A stretch of DNA of 51,271 nt from positions 111,061 to 162,331 of the forward strand of contig JAKATX010000001.1 in NCBI GenBank assembly GCA_021818545.1, read 5' to 3'. The position numbers and the translations under genes are program-made. Each line of letters opens with the position of its first letter. The first letter of the stretch is position 1. The stretch comes from Microcaldota archaeon. Its GTDB lineage: Archaea; Micrarchaeota; Micrarchaeia; Micrarchaeales; Micrarchaeaceae. Shown piece after piece: positions 41,647-50,020 of the stretch. The notes under the pieces are model-generated. The model was not told where the DNA came from. It saw nothing but the letters and a program-made list of their open reading frames with translations, and ran no database searches.

Positions 41647-42755
41647 AACTTGCCCGTGTTGGCCCACCCAAGCTGCTCTATCGTATGGGGTGTTTCAGCG
41701 TCTTCCCTGCCCAATGTGAAGTTCTTTGACACGACCAGCAACGCCAGCGCCAGAAGCGTCACGGCAGGGTATATCAAGTAATACGCTTCGGACGACGCTA
41801 TGTACATGTAGCTGAAGAAAAATGCGATTATCAGGCTCACCGCTATGCTGAAGATGAAGCTCAGCTGCGCCCTCATCAGTATCAATATGCCGCTCGCCAC
41901 ACCCAGAATTATCAGTGCTGGGCCCACGATGGCATAGATGTCTTGCGAGCTTATGGAGTACAGCGCCCCTATAGCCCCGACCTTTGAAGCATTGCCAGTT
42001 ATGGAGTATAGCGCAGCGGCCGTGGAGCCGCCGTTGTAGTATATGAAAAGGAAAAACGAGCAGAATAATAGCAGTGCGGATATCATGCTCAGCATGTTGT
42101 ACTGGCCGCTGAGCGATTCTATGGGCTTAGATGCCACTTTGTCGATATCCTCCAAACAGTAGTAGTTGCCATCGAAGTTGGCCGTGTCCTCCAAACAGAA
42201 TGGCCTGTGGCAGTAGCCGCATGCCGCGAATGCAGGCCTCCATGGATGCCAGACGCAGAACATTCCGTAGACAGATGCTTTGCTTTCTGCGCCTGCCTTT
42301 GATTCCCTCTTGCTGTCATGCAGTAGGGTATTTTTCTGCCCTGTGCCAAGCGCGGCCTTTATGGCCTCCTCAACGTCACTGTACGAGGCGGAAGCGACAA
42401 CATGCGGTGTCTCCTTGGGTACTGGAACATTGACCTTCGGTGCCTCGGTTGGCGCTTCTAGTTTAGCGGAAGCCTTGGGTTGGGAAGCCGCAGCGGCAGG
42501 CTGGCCAGTTGGCTGTGGCTTCTGCTGGGACTGAGGCTTCGGTTTATTTTGAGGGAAAAGTTTCAACAGGACCTGCGGCGATTTGGGCTCCATCCTCGGC
42601 AGCTGTATCTCCGGCTGCTGGGGTTTTTGGGGTGCGGGCTGGGGCTTAGGCTGTTCAGGTTTTGGTTCAGCCGGCTCCTGCTGCGCATTCGGCTGTTCCG
42701 CCGGACCCTTGCGCCTCACCTTGAATATTAAGAGGTCATCAGGATCCATCGGCAT
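41643..42755 (-). CDS. Pro/Gln-rich protein with B-box-like zinc finger and four membrane helices
   Basis: A 370-residue protein of unknown family in three parts. Residues 20-125 are a low-complexity cytoplasmic stretch of Pro, Gln, Lys and Ala. Residues about 160-210 hold a zinc finger: FCVWHPWRPAFAACGYCHRPFCLED with NYYCLEDI, a B-box-like C/H pattern seen in many archaeal and bacterial membrane proteins. Residues about 220-350 are four helices. The layout suggests a membrane adaptor that gathers other proteins through its Pro-rich arm, but no function is known. ATG at 42755 has GTGATT upstream. It lies 5 nt after the eS26 gene. Confidence 0.82.
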   Translation of the reverse strand: MPMDPDDLLIFKVRRKGPAEQPNAQQEPAEPKPEQPKPQPAPQKPQQPEIQLPRMEPKSPQVLLKLFPQNKPKPQSQQKPQPTGQPAAAASQPKASAKLEAPTEAPKVNVPVPKETPHVVASASYSDVEEAIKAALGTGQKNTLLHDSKRESKAGAESKASVYGMFCVWHPWRPAFAACGYCHRPFCLEDTANFDGNYYCLEDIDKVASKPIESLSGQYNMLSMISALLLFCSFFLFIYYNGGSTAAALYSITGNASKVGAIGALYSISSQDIYAIVGPALIILGVASGILILMRAQLSFIFSIAVSLIIAFFFSYMYIASSEAYYLIYPAVTLLALALLVVSKNFTLGREDAETPHTIEQLGWANTGKF

Positions 42756-42760
42756 CTAAA

Positions 42761-42991
42761 TCACAGACGTCTGGCACGTTCTATCGCTTGCCTCTTCTTC
42801 TTTTCGAATATGCCCCTGTGCTTAGCGCAACTTATGCAGTAGTATGTCTTCCTCCTTTCGAAGAACCTGACATCATTCGTGGTGTGCGTGTCGGTGCTGA
42901 AGCTGATGGCCCTTTCGTATATTATGGCCTTGTCCCTCGGCACGCTTCTTCCGCATGATTCGCAGGTAGTAGTTGTTTCGCTTCCGCGCAT
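42761..42991 (-). CDS. rps26e: Ribosomal protein eS26-like zinc protein
   Basis: A 76-residue basic zinc protein. CESCGRSVPRDKAIIYER near the N-terminus and YYCISCAKHRGIFEKKK near the C-terminus match the pattern of eS26: C-x2-C-G-x2-VPxDKA, then about 30 residues, then YC-x2-CA. eS26 binds the small-subunit platform near the mRNA exit channel in eukaryotes and some archaea. The length fits archaeal eS26. ATG has GGTGTT three bases upstream; a TATA-like CTAATAAAATC lies near 43020. Confidence 0.8.
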   Translation of the reverse strand: MRGSETTTTCESCGRSVPRDKAIIYERAISFSTDTHTTNDVRFFERRKTYYCISCAKHRGIFEKKKRQAIERARRL

Positions 42992-43154
42992 TATAACACC
43001 AACATGATTAGATTTTATTAGATAATAAAGTTAATAAGTACTACTGTGAAATAAGCTAAAGACGGTCAACCGCCAGACCCGCCACGGCAGCCCCGGAACG
43101 CTGAATTTTTAATCTTTGGCTGGGTTAAATACTTGGCCTGATAGGGAGGACGAT

Positions 43155-43748
43155 ATGAGGATATATATAACCGGAGACAGCAACGAACTGGTCATAGCAG
43201 CTGCAAACATGCTCAACAATGGCAACCAGTCCGGCATAGTCAGCGAGGCAAAGAGAAATGATTATGAAAACCTGATAAACGAGGCCGCAGTAAGGACGAA
43301 GAACTACGATATAGTCATGCTATTCTCCAGGAAACCGCTTGAGGCATGCGCAGACATAAACAAGCTGGAAGGTACGAAGGCAGTAGTCTGCGAGAACGAT
43401 GACAGGGCCAAGCGCATACACGCCGTTGGCAAGTTCAACATCGTAGTGATAGACTCGAATTCCATGTCCAAGCGCGAACTTTCCAACATAATCAGCACGC
43501 TCACCGCATCCAAGGTCACAGAGCAAAGCAGCGCAGCTGACGACGAACCGGAGCCTGCACCTAGGCCGCAAAAGAAAGGTACGGGCATAGCTGCGGGACT
43601 GAAAAGCATAGCCGGCAGGGCAAGGCCAAAACACGTTGAGATTGAGGAGGAAGAGTATGCGCACGATGCCAACGGCCCTAATTTCATAGATAAAGCAAAG
43701 AAAAAAGGCTTCATGAGCGCGCTGAAGGACGAGCTAGGGATGGAATGA
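43155..43748 (+). CDS. Degenerate RpiB-like protein with charged tail
   Basis: A 197-residue protein. Residues 1-120 follow the plan of ribose-5-phosphate isomerase B / LacA proteins: MRIYITGDSNELVIAAANML, NDYENLINEAAVRTKNYDIVMLF, LEGTKAVVCENDDRAKR, FNIVVIDSNSM. The catalytic Cys/Asp and GTGxGxS active-site motif are replaced (VMLFSRKPLEA), so it is probably not an isomerase. The remainder is a linker of Glu, Pro, Lys and Arg with a helical end (FIDKAKKKGFMSALKDELGME). ATG at 43155 follows GGGAGG by five bases. It overlaps the next gene (HTH) as ATGA, so the pair is likely a two-gene regulatory unit. The fold call is by pattern. Confidence 0.7.
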   Translation: MRIYITGDSNELVIAAANMLNNGNQSGIVSEAKRNDYENLINEAAVRTKNYDIVMLFSRKPLEACADINKLEGTKAVVCENDDRAKRIHAVGKFNIVVIDSNSMSKRELSNIISTLTASKVTEQSSAADDEPEPAPRPQKKGTGIAAGLKSIAGRARPKHVEIEEEEYAHDANGPNFIDKAKKKGFMSALKDELGME

Positions 43749-44095
43749 ATTACGTAAACTGCGAGAAACTCATCAAGGTATCATTGCCCGCCATACGGAT
43801 TGCGCTTGCGTCAAGCTTAAAGGATGAATATGGGCTTGGGCAGGAAGGCATTGCGGAGAGGCTGGGCATAACCCAGGCTTCCGTAAGCAAGTACTCGAAT
43901 GGCAGATACTCTGTTGATATAGCAAAACTAAGCAAGGCGATTTGCAGTACGGAGACATTGAAGGCATTGGCTAAAGAGGCAGCGGGTGCGGTGAAGGACT
44001 ACGCGCAGATATGGCATAAAATAAACACGTATGCAACGGCGAAGGAGACGATAGATATTGCATGGAAGTTATTTGGCAGCGCGGCTTTTGAATGA
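43745..44095 (+). CDS. HTH transcriptional regulator (XRE-like)
   Basis: A 116-residue DNA-binding protein. Residues about 28-60 form the helix-turn-helix GQEGIAERLGITQASVSKYSNGRYS, the pattern of XRE/Cro-type archaeal regulators that pair with small ligand-sensing domains. The first 25 residues match the archaeal regulators that begin CEKLIKVSLPAIRIALASSL. The rest is a helical region. It overlaps the RpiB-like gene by 4 bp, and its 3' end overlaps the translin gene by 27 bp on the opposite strand. Targets are unknown. Confidence 0.88.
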   Translation: MNYVNCEKLIKVSLPAIRIALASSLKDEYGLGQEGIAERLGITQASVSKYSNGRYSVDIAKLSKAICSTETLKALAKEAAGAVKDYAQIWHKINTYATAKETIDIAWKLFGSAAFE

Positions 44096-44641
44096 GAGTA
44101 TCTCGCTTCCGGCATTCTCCACCTGGATTCTTGCGGTGTCCTGTTTGTGCCTGAAGCCCTGCAACACGGCTTCGGCGAACCTCATGCCCCTAGTTGCATC
44201 ATATATGATCCTCATATTGTCGAAAAAGTCCTCTGCTTCTGCGACATTTCCACTCCGCAGCGATTCGAGTATTTCGCGCTTCAGCTCGCCGACAACGTCC
44301 ATCAGGCCCATCAGGTAGGCGTCCTGCATTACTCCCACTGCATTGTGGTCTGGTATTCCATTGCCATCCTTTATGCTCTTCAGTATGACAGCCTCTGCAT
44401 ATTCCTGGTATGCCTGCAACGAGTTGTACTTGAAATCCGAATCCACGCGCTTCAGCTCGGCGACCTTAGAATCTAGCTCTTCCATAAGCGCGATTGTTTC
44501 CTTGCCGTTGTGTATTTGGGTTATCACTTGCGCAGAAAGCCTTATGACATCGCGCGATATGCGCATGACCGAATCGAATGAATCCTGCTTCGCCGCAAGG
44601 TACTCCGTTATCCCATCAACTTCCGTTTCGATCTTGTCCAT
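44069..44641 (-). CDS. Translin/TRAX-family protein
   Basis: A 190-residue all-helical protein, the usual length for archaeal translin. Visible features are RDVIRLSAQVITQIHNG, YQEYAEAVILKSIKDG (with the conserved YxEAxxL region), and LMGLMDVVGELKREILESLRSGNVAEAEDFFDNMRIIYD. Translin forms octamers that bind single-stranded RNA and, with TRAX, may cleave RNA; whether this copy keeps the acidic nuclease residues of TRAX I cannot be sure, but E in QEYAEAV and E/D in AEDFFDNM are candidates. ATG lies 1 nt after the OGG stop. Convergent overlap with the HTH gene. Confidence 0.88.
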   Translation of the reverse strand: MDKIETEVDGITEYLAAKQDSFDSVMRISRDVIRLSAQVITQIHNGKETIALMEELDSKVAELKRVDSDFKYNSLQAYQEYAEAVILKSIKDGNGIPDHNAVGVMQDAYLMGLMDVVGELKREILESLRSGNVAEAEDFFDNMRIIYDATRGMRFAEAVLQGFRHKQDTARIQVENAGSEILSFKSRAAK

Positions 44642-44642
44642 G

Positions 44643-45623
44643 TCATCCCTTCTTGGGCGGCTTCTTGGGGCGCGGCCTGCTCGCTTTTTTGGGCTGGGGC
44701 GGCGGCCCCATAGGAGCGCTGGCCTCTTCCTGCTCCTTTTGTATTTCTGACTCTGGTATGAGGTGCATGCCATGCCAGAATATGTATTGCTGTGCGTATC
44801 CCGCATATTCGCCCCATCTCTTTGTGGCGAACTTGTGCAGCTCTTTTATCGGCTTCTTCTTGCCCTTGAAATAAGCCCTCTCCAGCGTCCTCTCCACCCA
44901 TACGTCTATCGGAAAAGCCTCCAGCTTCCCGTATCCCATGAGTGCTATGCAGTCTGCCACCTTGTCGCCTACCCCGGTTATGGTGAGCAGCTCTTCCTTC
45001 AATGCGTCGTATTTCTTGTTCTTTAGCTTTGCCAGATCCAGGTTTTCAGTGCAATACGCAGCGGCTTCCTTTATGTACTTTGCGCGGAAGCCGGCGCCGC
45101 ATTCCTCCAGGTCCTTCTCGCTTGCCATCATGAGGTCCGCGCTGCCGGGGAAGCTCCTTGCGATTGTTTTGTCCTCCTCGTCCCTTATCGGGGCGCCGTA
45201 CCTGTTGATTATGTTCCTCACTATACTGCGTATGCGCTTCATGTTGTTATACTGCGATATTATGAAGCACAGGGTAGTCTCCCATGGGTCGTTGAGCGTA
45301 AGGCGCATGCCGTTGTACTTCTCTATCGCAGTCCTCATGAAGTCGTCGGTCGCCATCTCTTCATAGTAATGCTCCATATCATCTGAGAGCCTGAACCTTG
45401 TATGCACGTCAGCGGATGCAAAACGGATATCCTTTCCCACGATTGTCAGGCTCCCTACGGTCCTGGTGCCGGAAAACCTCACGTTTATTATGTGGGTGCC
45501 GCTAACGTATGTGAGCGTGTCGCTGAATTGGTCGTAATTTGCGTGAAACGCAAGCGGCTGGCCGCTGTCGAATGTGTCTTTCAAGTAGAAATGGTTAACA
45601 GGTATCGTTGTGCTCGATAGCAT
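44643..45623 (-). CDS. ogg: 8-oxoguanine DNA glycosylase (OGG1 type)
   Basis: A 326-residue HhH-GPD DNA repair enzyme that removes 8-oxoguanine and can nick the abasic site. The helix-hairpin-helix is LLTITGVGDKVADCIALMGY with the catalytic Lys221, and PIDVWVERT supplies the catalytic Asp240. Before it lies the N-terminal domain (TFDSGQPLAFH, with the FxxxQ/FxW-type variation) and ETTLCFIISQYNNMKRI, the N-I-x-R loop equivalent. Length and K/D placement match the OGG1 branch and not AlkA. It ends in a basic Pro/Lys tail (KKASRPRPKKPPKKG). ATG at 45623 follows AGTGAC by four bases. Confidence 0.92.
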   Translation of the reverse strand: MLSSTTIPVNHFYLKDTFDSGQPLAFHANYDQFSDTLTYVSGTHIINVRFSGTRTVGSLTIVGKDIRFASADVHTRFRLSDDMEHYYEEMATDDFMRTAIEKYNGMRLTLNDPWETTLCFIISQYNNMKRIRSIVRNIINRYGAPIRDEEDKTIARSFPGSADLMMASEKDLEECGAGFRAKYIKEAAAYCTENLDLAKLKNKKYDALKEELLTITGVGDKVADCIALMGYGKLEAFPIDVWVERTLERAYFKGKKKPIKELHKFATKRWGEYAGYAQQYIFWHGMHLIPESEIQKEQEEASAPMGPPPQPKKASRPRPKKPPKKG

Positions 45624-45628
45624 GGAAG

Positions 45629-47128
45629 TCACTTGAATCCTGTAAATTTATTGAATGGGTTGAAACGGGTGTTGCTGTCCAAGAATTCCCTGAGCTCATC
45701 GACATGCATCCTTACCTGTTTTTTGTCGTCGCGAATCCTCACCGTGACGGTCCTATAGTTGGGCGATGACTCCGTTATGGTATCAAAATCTATTGTTATG
45801 CCGAACGGCACGCCAATCTCGTCTACCCTGGCGTATCTCCTGCCTATCGAACCGGATTGGTCAGTGCATAGCTTGAAGTATTGCCTGAGGTCGTTGAATA
45901 TTGAGTTAGCTTCACCGACTATCCTCTCGTCCTTTTGCAGCGGGAAGATTGCAGCTTGGTAAGGCGCAAGATACGGAGCCAGGCTAAGGAAGGACCTATC
46001 TCCGTCTTTCTTGTGAAAGACGTCTATCAGCATCCATATGTTCCTGTCAACGCCGAAGCTCAGCTCCAGGACATTTGGCAGCACCTTCTTATCCTCGATA
46101 TTCACCGAAAGGTCCTGCATCGAGCCTTTAGAATGCGATGTCAGGTCGTAGTCGCCCCTGTAATGGAGGCCGCCGACCTCCTTGAACCCGCCCCAGCTAT
46201 CCACGCTGACCTCTATGTCCATGTGCACCTTATTGTAGAACGCCTTCTCGTCGCCGCCCTTTTCCAAGAAACGCAGGCGGTCTTCTGGTACGCCTATCAC
46301 ATCCCTGTAGAATGCATCTATCATGGCTACATGATAGGCATAGAATTCGGGTATGTCGTCGTCGCGCACAAGTTCCGCTATCGTCTTCCTCTCTGTTACC
46401 TTCTTGCCATACGTAACCACGGTGACTTTCCTGTCATTGACTTTGTCCATGTCAACTTTCCAGGTATTGGGATCGAAGAATATCTGAAGCTCTGCTTGTG
46501 TTAACTCGCGCATGCGGTAAAGGCCCTGCCTAGGCGATATTTCGTTCCTGTATGCCCTGCCTATTATCGCCAAACCAAACGGCAAAGCCTTCCTGAGTAT
46601 GTTGAACTCCCTGTAGAAATTAAGGTACGAAGACTGCGCGGTCTCCGGCCTTAGGTATCCCTTGTCGGATTTCTCAGGGCCGAGATAAAGATCAAGCATC
46701 ATGTTGAACGGCTTGGACTTCAGGAATGGGGCCTTGCACTTCGGGCATTTCAGGCCTTTCTGTACCACCATAACGTCTATCTCATCCGGCGTCGCGCCCT
46801 CAGAAACAGGAGAGCCCAGGTCCGCAAGAAGCACATCCGCCCTGTAATACGTCCCGCATTTGCTGCAGCCCATTATTATGTCGTTGAATCTTGCAGCGTG
46901 GCCCGATGCGATCAACGGCTTCTCAGGCAGCATGTTGGAGCCTTCTATCAAGTGATACGATTCGTTTGTATCTATGAAATATGATAGCCAAACCTGCTCA
47001 AAGCGCCTCTTGATCAACGCGCCGATATGACCGTAGTCGTATAGGCCTGCTGCTGAGCCGTATATCTCTGCGCTCTGCCAGAAAAGACCCCTGCTCTTCG
47101 CAAAGGCCAATATCTCATCAATGTTCAT
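45629..47128 (-). CDS. glyS: Glycyl-tRNA synthetase (dimeric, archaeal type)
   Basis: Charges tRNA-Gly with glycine. The 499-residue class II synthetase has GLYDYGHIGALIKRRF (motif 1 area), a zinc-like pair of Cys motifs (CSKCGTYYRAD and CPKCKAPFLKSKPFNMM), the GYLRPETAQ signature, GRAYRNEISPRQGLYRMRELTQAE (motif 2) and the C-terminal anticodon-binding domain (APYQAAIFPLQK, GRRYARVDEIGVPFGITID). These define the alpha-2 type. ATG at 47128 (MNIDEILAFAKSRGLF) is preferred over the GTG at 47146. A TATA-like CTTATAACACG lies near 47165. OGG and translin follow in the same direction. Confidence 0.96.
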   Translation of the reverse strand: MNIDEILAFAKSRGLFWQSAEIYGSAAGLYDYGHIGALIKRRFEQVWLSYFIDTNESYHLIEGSNMLPEKPLIASGHAARFNDIIMGCSKCGTYYRADVLLADLGSPVSEGATPDEIDVMVVQKGLKCPKCKAPFLKSKPFNMMLDLYLGPEKSDKGYLRPETAQSSYLNFYREFNILRKALPFGLAIIGRAYRNEISPRQGLYRMRELTQAELQIFFDPNTWKVDMDKVNDRKVTVVTYGKKVTERKTIAELVRDDDIPEFYAYHVAMIDAFYRDVIGVPEDRLRFLEKGGDEKAFYNKVHMDIEVSVDSWGGFKEVGGLHYRGDYDLTSHSKGSMQDLSVNIEDKKVLPNVLELSFGVDRNIWMLIDVFHKKDGDRSFLSLAPYLAPYQAAIFPLQKDERIVGEANSIFNDLRQYFKLCTDQSGSIGRRYARVDEIGVPFGITIDFDTITESSPNYRTVTVRIRDDKKQVRMHVDELREFLDSNTRFNPFNKFTGFK

Positions 47129-47256
47129 TGTAAGCACACTGAGCACAGTATTATCGTGTTATAAGGCTATTAAGGCTGTGCTTAATCATTTCCCACCAAA
47201 ATCATATTAAATGCTTTTGTTGATAATAACAGTGCTTCCCGATCTGTGGTGTTCCG

Positions 47257-48177
47257 TTGGACTCATTTGAAGAACTTAGAAAAAATATGCTAAAAAATGC
47301 GAAGGAGGGCATCAAAAGCGCGTATCAAAACGAAGAATTCGCCTTGATGCAAGCTAGCAATGCTTACAGGGAGCTCTCTAAATCCTACAACCTGGCTTAC
47401 GAGAGGCTTAGCGAATGGTATGGCATATACTTCCCGGAGATAAGGATGGGAAGCCCGAAGGCTCTCGCCCAGTTGGCAGTCGCACTGAATGGTAATCCAC
47501 CAGACATGGAAGTAATCTCAAAGGCCGTAAGCGATAAGTCTAAGGCTGAAGAGGTTTATAGGAAGGCTTCCGCGACCATGGGCAGGAAGATGGGAGGTGA
47601 GGAACGCGATGCGATAGTGAAATTCTCCGAGCTATGCCTCAGCATGGATGCGGCGCTGGAGCAGCTGAAGGCGTATATAAAATCCGCATCGACTAGGATG
47701 CTGCCAAACACCGCATATTTGACAGACGAAACCATAGCGGCCGAGCTGTTGAGCAAGGCAGGGTCGTTGGATAAGCTCGCCACAATGCCTGCGAGCACAA
47801 TACAATTATTGGGCGCTGAGAAGGCTCTTTTCAAGCACATAAAATTTGGCAGCAAACCGCCGAAGTATGGGATACTGTTCAAGCTGCCTGCCATAGGCAC
47901 CGCGCCTATTTACATGAGAGGCAGGATTGCCAGGGTGTACGCGACCAAGATAAGCATAGGTCTCAAGGGCGACGTGTACAGCAAGCGATTCATAGCGGAA
48001 GGCCTCAAAAAGAGCCTTGATGCCGCTGTTGAAAGGATAAAGAGCGCGCCCAAACCAGAGCACAAAAATGTTGATATGGGAAGGCCGCAGCATGGCCGTT
48101 TCGGAGGGAGAAGGGACTTTGGAAGGCGCAGGGGCGGCAATCCGGCAGCAGGAAGGCGCGGGAGGCGGCCCAGATAA
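47257..48177 (+). CDS. nop5: Nop5 (Nop56/58) C/D snoRNP protein, lacking the usual N-terminal domain
   Basis: The core protein of C/D guide RNPs, bridging L7Ae-bound RNA and fibrillarin. The 306-residue product starts in the coiled coil (SYNLAYERLSEWYGIYFPEI at residues about 43-62) and continues into the NOP domain (PNTAYLTDETIAAELLSKAG, SLDKLATMPASTIQLLGAEK, ALFKHIKFGSKPPKYGILF), then a basic Gly/Arg tail (GRFGGRRDFGRRRGGNP). In full-length archaeal Nop5 the WYG..FPE motif lies near residue 155-165, so the N-terminal fibrillarin-binding domain of about 110 residues is missing here. TTG start with GGTGTT three bases upstream; the fibrillarin gene is not next to it. Confidence 0.9.
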   Translation: MDSFEELRKNMLKNAKEGIKSAYQNEEFALMQASNAYRELSKSYNLAYERLSEWYGIYFPEIRMGSPKALAQLAVALNGNPPDMEVISKAVSDKSKAEEVYRKASATMGRKMGGEERDAIVKFSELCLSMDAALEQLKAYIKSASTRMLPNTAYLTDETIAAELLSKAGSLDKLATMPASTIQLLGAEKALFKHIKFGSKPPKYGILFKLPAIGTAPIYMRGRIARVYATKISIGLKGDVYSKRFIAEGLKKSLDAAVERIKSAPKPEHKNVDMGRPQHGRFGGRRDFGRRRGGNPAAGRRGRRPR

Positions 48178-48196
48178 ACGCTTGGCCAATGGTTAG

Positions 48197-49420
48197 ATGA
48201 AGAGGCTTTCCAAATCCGCTGGATCTGGAGGGGACATAAAATGCTCCGCGGATGACTTTATAGTAGAAGAAATACAGAAGGATAATGTGGTTTTAGAGCT
48301 AGGCAGGACTTATTCTAACATTGAACTTGGAATGGATGCCAATCCAAAAGGAAAATTCACGGTATTCGTGATGCAGAAAAACTGCTGGAACACCACGCAA
48401 GCCCTTAAGGCAATCGCTAAGAGATGTGGCCGTGGCTTCAGGTCTGTCGGGTTCGCAGGAACGAAGGATAGGGTCAGCGTTTCTACCCAGCTTTGCAGCG
48501 TGTTCGGCGCTACGCCGGAAATCCTTGGAAGCCTGCATATGAAGGATTTAATTGTAAATGGAGCGTGGGCAAGCGATGCTGGGATAAGCCTTGGGGACCT
48601 CTTAGGGAACAGGTTCACAATCGTAGTTAGAGACCCAGATGATTATGATGCCGTATCAAGTATAAATGATGAATTAGAGGGAGTATTCCCAAACTATTTT
48701 GGCGAGCAGAGGTTTGGATTTAGGGACAATAATGTTAGCGTTGGCACATCCATATTAAAGGGGGATTTTGAAGCTGCAGTGATGGAATTCCTTACAGGAA
48801 CAAAGAACGAGCATAATGAAGCGGCAATAGAGGCCAGGGAGAGGCTTGGGAAGGAGCGAGATTTCTTTGAGGCACTGGACTATTTCCCAGAATACCTTAA
48901 GTATGAGAGATCGATGCTTGAAAGGCTTTCGCAGTACCCTACCGACTACACCAACGCGCTTAGGAAACTGCCGCGTCAGCTCCTGCTTATGTTCGTGCAT
49001 TCTATTGAGGCGCAATTATTCAATGCCGAACTAGAGTCCAGAGTAGCCGAAGGCGATATTGCACCGCGAGGCGGGGATAATGCATGCCTTACGGACAGGT
49101 TCGGCTTCCCGGACATCAACAAAGTAGTAACCGCAAAGGATGCAGATGGCAAGAAATGCTTTGGACTAGGCAGCATAGTCGGTTTTGAGACCGGTAAATT
49201 GACGGATAGCGAGACGGATATGCTTGAGAAGCTTGGTTTGTCCAAGGAGCAGTTCAAAGTAAAACGGATGCCAGAACTAAGCATGAAGGGCTCTTACAGG
49301 GTGCTTTTTGCGCCGTATACCGGTTTCTCCTCTTTTATCGAAGACTCCGCGATAAAGATGCAATTCTCGCTGCCTGCCGGGTCTTATGCTACCGTGTTGT
49401 TGAACGAGTTCGTTTCCTGA
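48197..49420 (+). CDS. truD: tRNA pseudouridine(13) synthase TruD
   Basis: Makes pseudouridine at position 13 of certain tRNAs. The 407-residue product has the TruD signature FAGTKDRVSVSTQ with catalytic Asp91, the N-terminal CSADDFIVEEI, PNYFGEQRFGFRDNN and the inserted TRUD domain (PTDYTNALRKLPRQLLLMFVHSIEAQLFNAEL). The length matches archaeal TruD/Pus7. It follows nop5 by 19 nt and its end overlaps the convergent nadM gene by 32 bp. Confidence 0.96.
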   Translation: MKRLSKSAGSGGDIKCSADDFIVEEIQKDNVVLELGRTYSNIELGMDANPKGKFTVFVMQKNCWNTTQALKAIAKRCGRGFRSVGFAGTKDRVSVSTQLCSVFGATPEILGSLHMKDLIVNGAWASDAGISLGDLLGNRFTIVVRDPDDYDAVSSINDELEGVFPNYFGEQRFGFRDNNVSVGTSILKGDFEAAVMEFLTGTKNEHNEAAIEARERLGKERDFFEALDYFPEYLKYERSMLERLSQYPTDYTNALRKLPRQLLLMFVHSIEAQLFNAELESRVAEGDIAPRGGDNACLTDRFGFPDINKVVTAKDADGKKCFGLGSIVGFETGKLTDSETDMLEKLGLSKEQFKVKRMPELSMKGSYRVLFAPYTGFSSFIEDSAIKMQFSLPAGSYATVLLNEFVS

Positions 49421-49928
49421 TTTTTGACAGTATGGCACCATTATGCGCCTCTATCTCGTCGCGCGCGCCTTTCGGCACAAGGGATTGCCATCTTCCGTAT
49501 TTCCTGATCAAAGATCTTACGTTAGTTCCCGAAAGCCGCTTTCTATCGTGCCATTTTGGCACGACGACTTTTATCTTATGGCCCCTGAATATCGATTTGA
49601 CCAATGCATTGGATGAGAATACGACATCGAATTTTGGTACTTTTTTGATTATGTAGGAAAACCATTTTTCGTTGTCCTGAAAGTCAGGTATCTCGGCAAA
49701 ATTTATCTTGCCGCCAATGCCCGGCGAAGCATTGATGGCGGCCTTTATTATCTTAATTCTCATTGAGGCAGGCATAGGATTGCGTTTGGTGCTGCCCATC
49801 TGTGAACTGCCTATAGCTATAACTAATTTATCGCACATTGCTGCAGCCTCCATGACTGCATGCATATGACCTTTATGGAACGGCTGAAAGCGACCTATCA
49901 GCAGCCCCCTATTGAATTTTTTGGGCAT
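49389..49928 (-). CDS. nadM: Nicotinamide-nucleotide adenylyltransferase
   Basis: Makes NAD from NMN and ATP. The 179-residue archaeal-type enzyme has the nucleotidyltransferase motif GRFQPFHKGH (residues 12-21) and the C-terminal SGTNVRSLIRKYGRWQSLVP, with the ISSTxxR-like SGTxVR motif. Length matches NadM, with a basic tail KIRKRTRSTTR. It overlaps truD at the 3' end. Confidence 0.95.
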   Translation of the reverse strand: MPKKFNRGLLIGRFQPFHKGHMHAVMEAAAMCDKLVIAIGSSQMGSTKRNPMPASMRIKIIKAAINASPGIGGKINFAEIPDFQDNEKWFSYIIKKVPKFDVVFSSNALVKSIFRGHKIKVVVPKWHDRKRLSGTNVRSLIRKYGRWQSLVPKGARDEIEAHNGAILSKIRKRTRSTTR

Positions 49929-50020
49929 TCTTGCACGCCGTTTACCCTACGCAATCTGACAAATAACTGGCCAGCAAAGGTATACAGGTAATCGAAACTT
50001 GTGTACTTTTATTATATGGC

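Noticed and set aside
43060-43105. GC-rich block in an AT-rich gap, possible small RNA
   Set aside because: Only a 4-bp stem (GGTC/GACC) is visible, no conserved box; too weak to call.
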